Below are positions 56,690-57,047 of a stretch of 57,047 bases of DNA, one piece after another (positions within the stretch are counted from its first letter, which is position 1; each line of letters starts with the position of its first letter). The translations under genes were made by a program, and so were the position numbers. The DNA comes from Scatosoma sp900555925 (GTDB lineage: Bacteria > Bacillota > Clostridia > Christensenellales > Borkfalkiaceae): assembly GCA_959603585.1 (NCBI GenBank), contig CAUGYD010000012.1, positions 1 through 57,047 on the forward strand, given 5' to 3'. The notes under the pieces were generated by a model. The model was not told the DNA's origin. It saw nothing but the letters and a program-made list of their open reading frames with translations, and did not search any database.

Positions 56690-57047
56690 AAATCGGGGCT
56701 GGGCGGAGAACGGAATAGTACGGAAAACGGAACGGGCGGAGAACAGAACGGGTCGGAGAACGGAACGGGCGGAGAACGGAACGGGCGGAGAACAGAACGG
56801 GCGGAGAACGGAACGGGCGGAGAACGGAACGGGCGGAGAACGGAACGGGCGGAAAACGGAACGGGCGGAGAACAGAACGGGTCGGAGAACGGAACGGGCG
56901 GAAAACGGAACGGGCGGAGAACGGAATGGGACGGAGAACGGAATGGGACGGGAACAGAACGGGCGGAGAACGGAATGGGACGGGAACAGAACGGGACGGA
57001 AATCGGAATGGGACGGAAATCGGAATGGGACGGAAATCGGAATGGGA
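56690..57047. repeat. 16-base purine-rich minisatellite at window edge
   Basis: About twenty units of 16 bases of the form CGGAGAACGGAACGGG, with AACAG, GGTCGG and GGACGGAAATCGGAAT variants, running off the right edge. It forms most of the 574-base gene-free stretch 56474-57047. The plus strand is nearly all purine plus C, a composition prone to slippage. Confidence 0.93.

Overview
The window reads as chromosome from an anaerobic Firmicute, most likely class Clostridia; I cannot place it more finely from sequence alone. The evidence is Firmicutes gene order (dprA-topA-trmFO-hslV-hslU; ylxM-ffh-rpsP-khpA-rimM; pyrH-frr-uppS-cdsA-dxr-rseP), sigma-A type promoters with 17-base spacers, strong AGGAGG ribosome binding sites, rubrerythrin, a decarboxylase-type sodium pump subunit, and many XRE regulators of the SVDYLLG type. 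Most genes lie on the minus strand. I see no phage, insertion sequence, CRISPR array, tRNA or rRNA gene.

Layout. 1-2.3 kb: four XRE-type regulators, two of them carrying two helix-turn-helix units, interleaved with two small paralogous plus-strand proteins (52-55 aa), each divergent from an XRE gene. 2.4-10.1 kb: clpB, a membrane-anchored zinc-ribbon protein, a DUF2156-GNAT fusion, a lipoprotein and cardiolipin synthase. 10.3-12.8 kb: rubrerythrin with a PerR-like palindrome on its promoter, an aldehyde dehydrogenase and thioredoxin. 12.8-23.4 kb: comM, a DUF1294 gene, dprA, topA, trmFO, hslV, hslU, hisS and trxA run leftward as a DNA uptake, topology, tRNA modification and proteolysis block. 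23.5-29.7 kb: a PMT-like membrane glycosyltransferase, a methyltransferase, three GNAT acetyltransferases, and rplS with a structured leader. 29.8-32.8 kb: a leader with the hallmarks of a yybP-ykoY (Mn2+) riboswitch, with its terminator, precedes an OadB-like sodium pump subunit and a small gamma-like partner; a CDF exporter with a Mn-type metal site follows. 32.9-38.3 kb: an XRE protein with a seven-unit APF repeat domain plus a small basic partner, a HAD protein, and an Rrf2-iscS-iscU iron-sulfur locus. 38.4-46.4 kb: YjbR, ROK kinase, iron-sulfur flavoprotein, HNH protein, MutY with an FtsK-like degenerate ATPase, HtrA-like lipoprotein protease and YfbR. 46.5-47.8 kb: TPP riboswitch and thiamine transporter ThiT. 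47.8-56.5 kb: the ribosome/SRP operon and the pyrH to rseP lipid and isoprenoid operon.

Two genome habits stand out. Many intergenic spaces carry unrelated short tandem-repeat arrays (units of 16, 21, 32-36, 45 and 46 bases), including both ends of the window. Several housekeeping proteins (Cls, RseP, HslV, ThiT, TrmFO, the PMT-like protein) carry long hydrophilic low-complexity insertions or tails not usual for their families.
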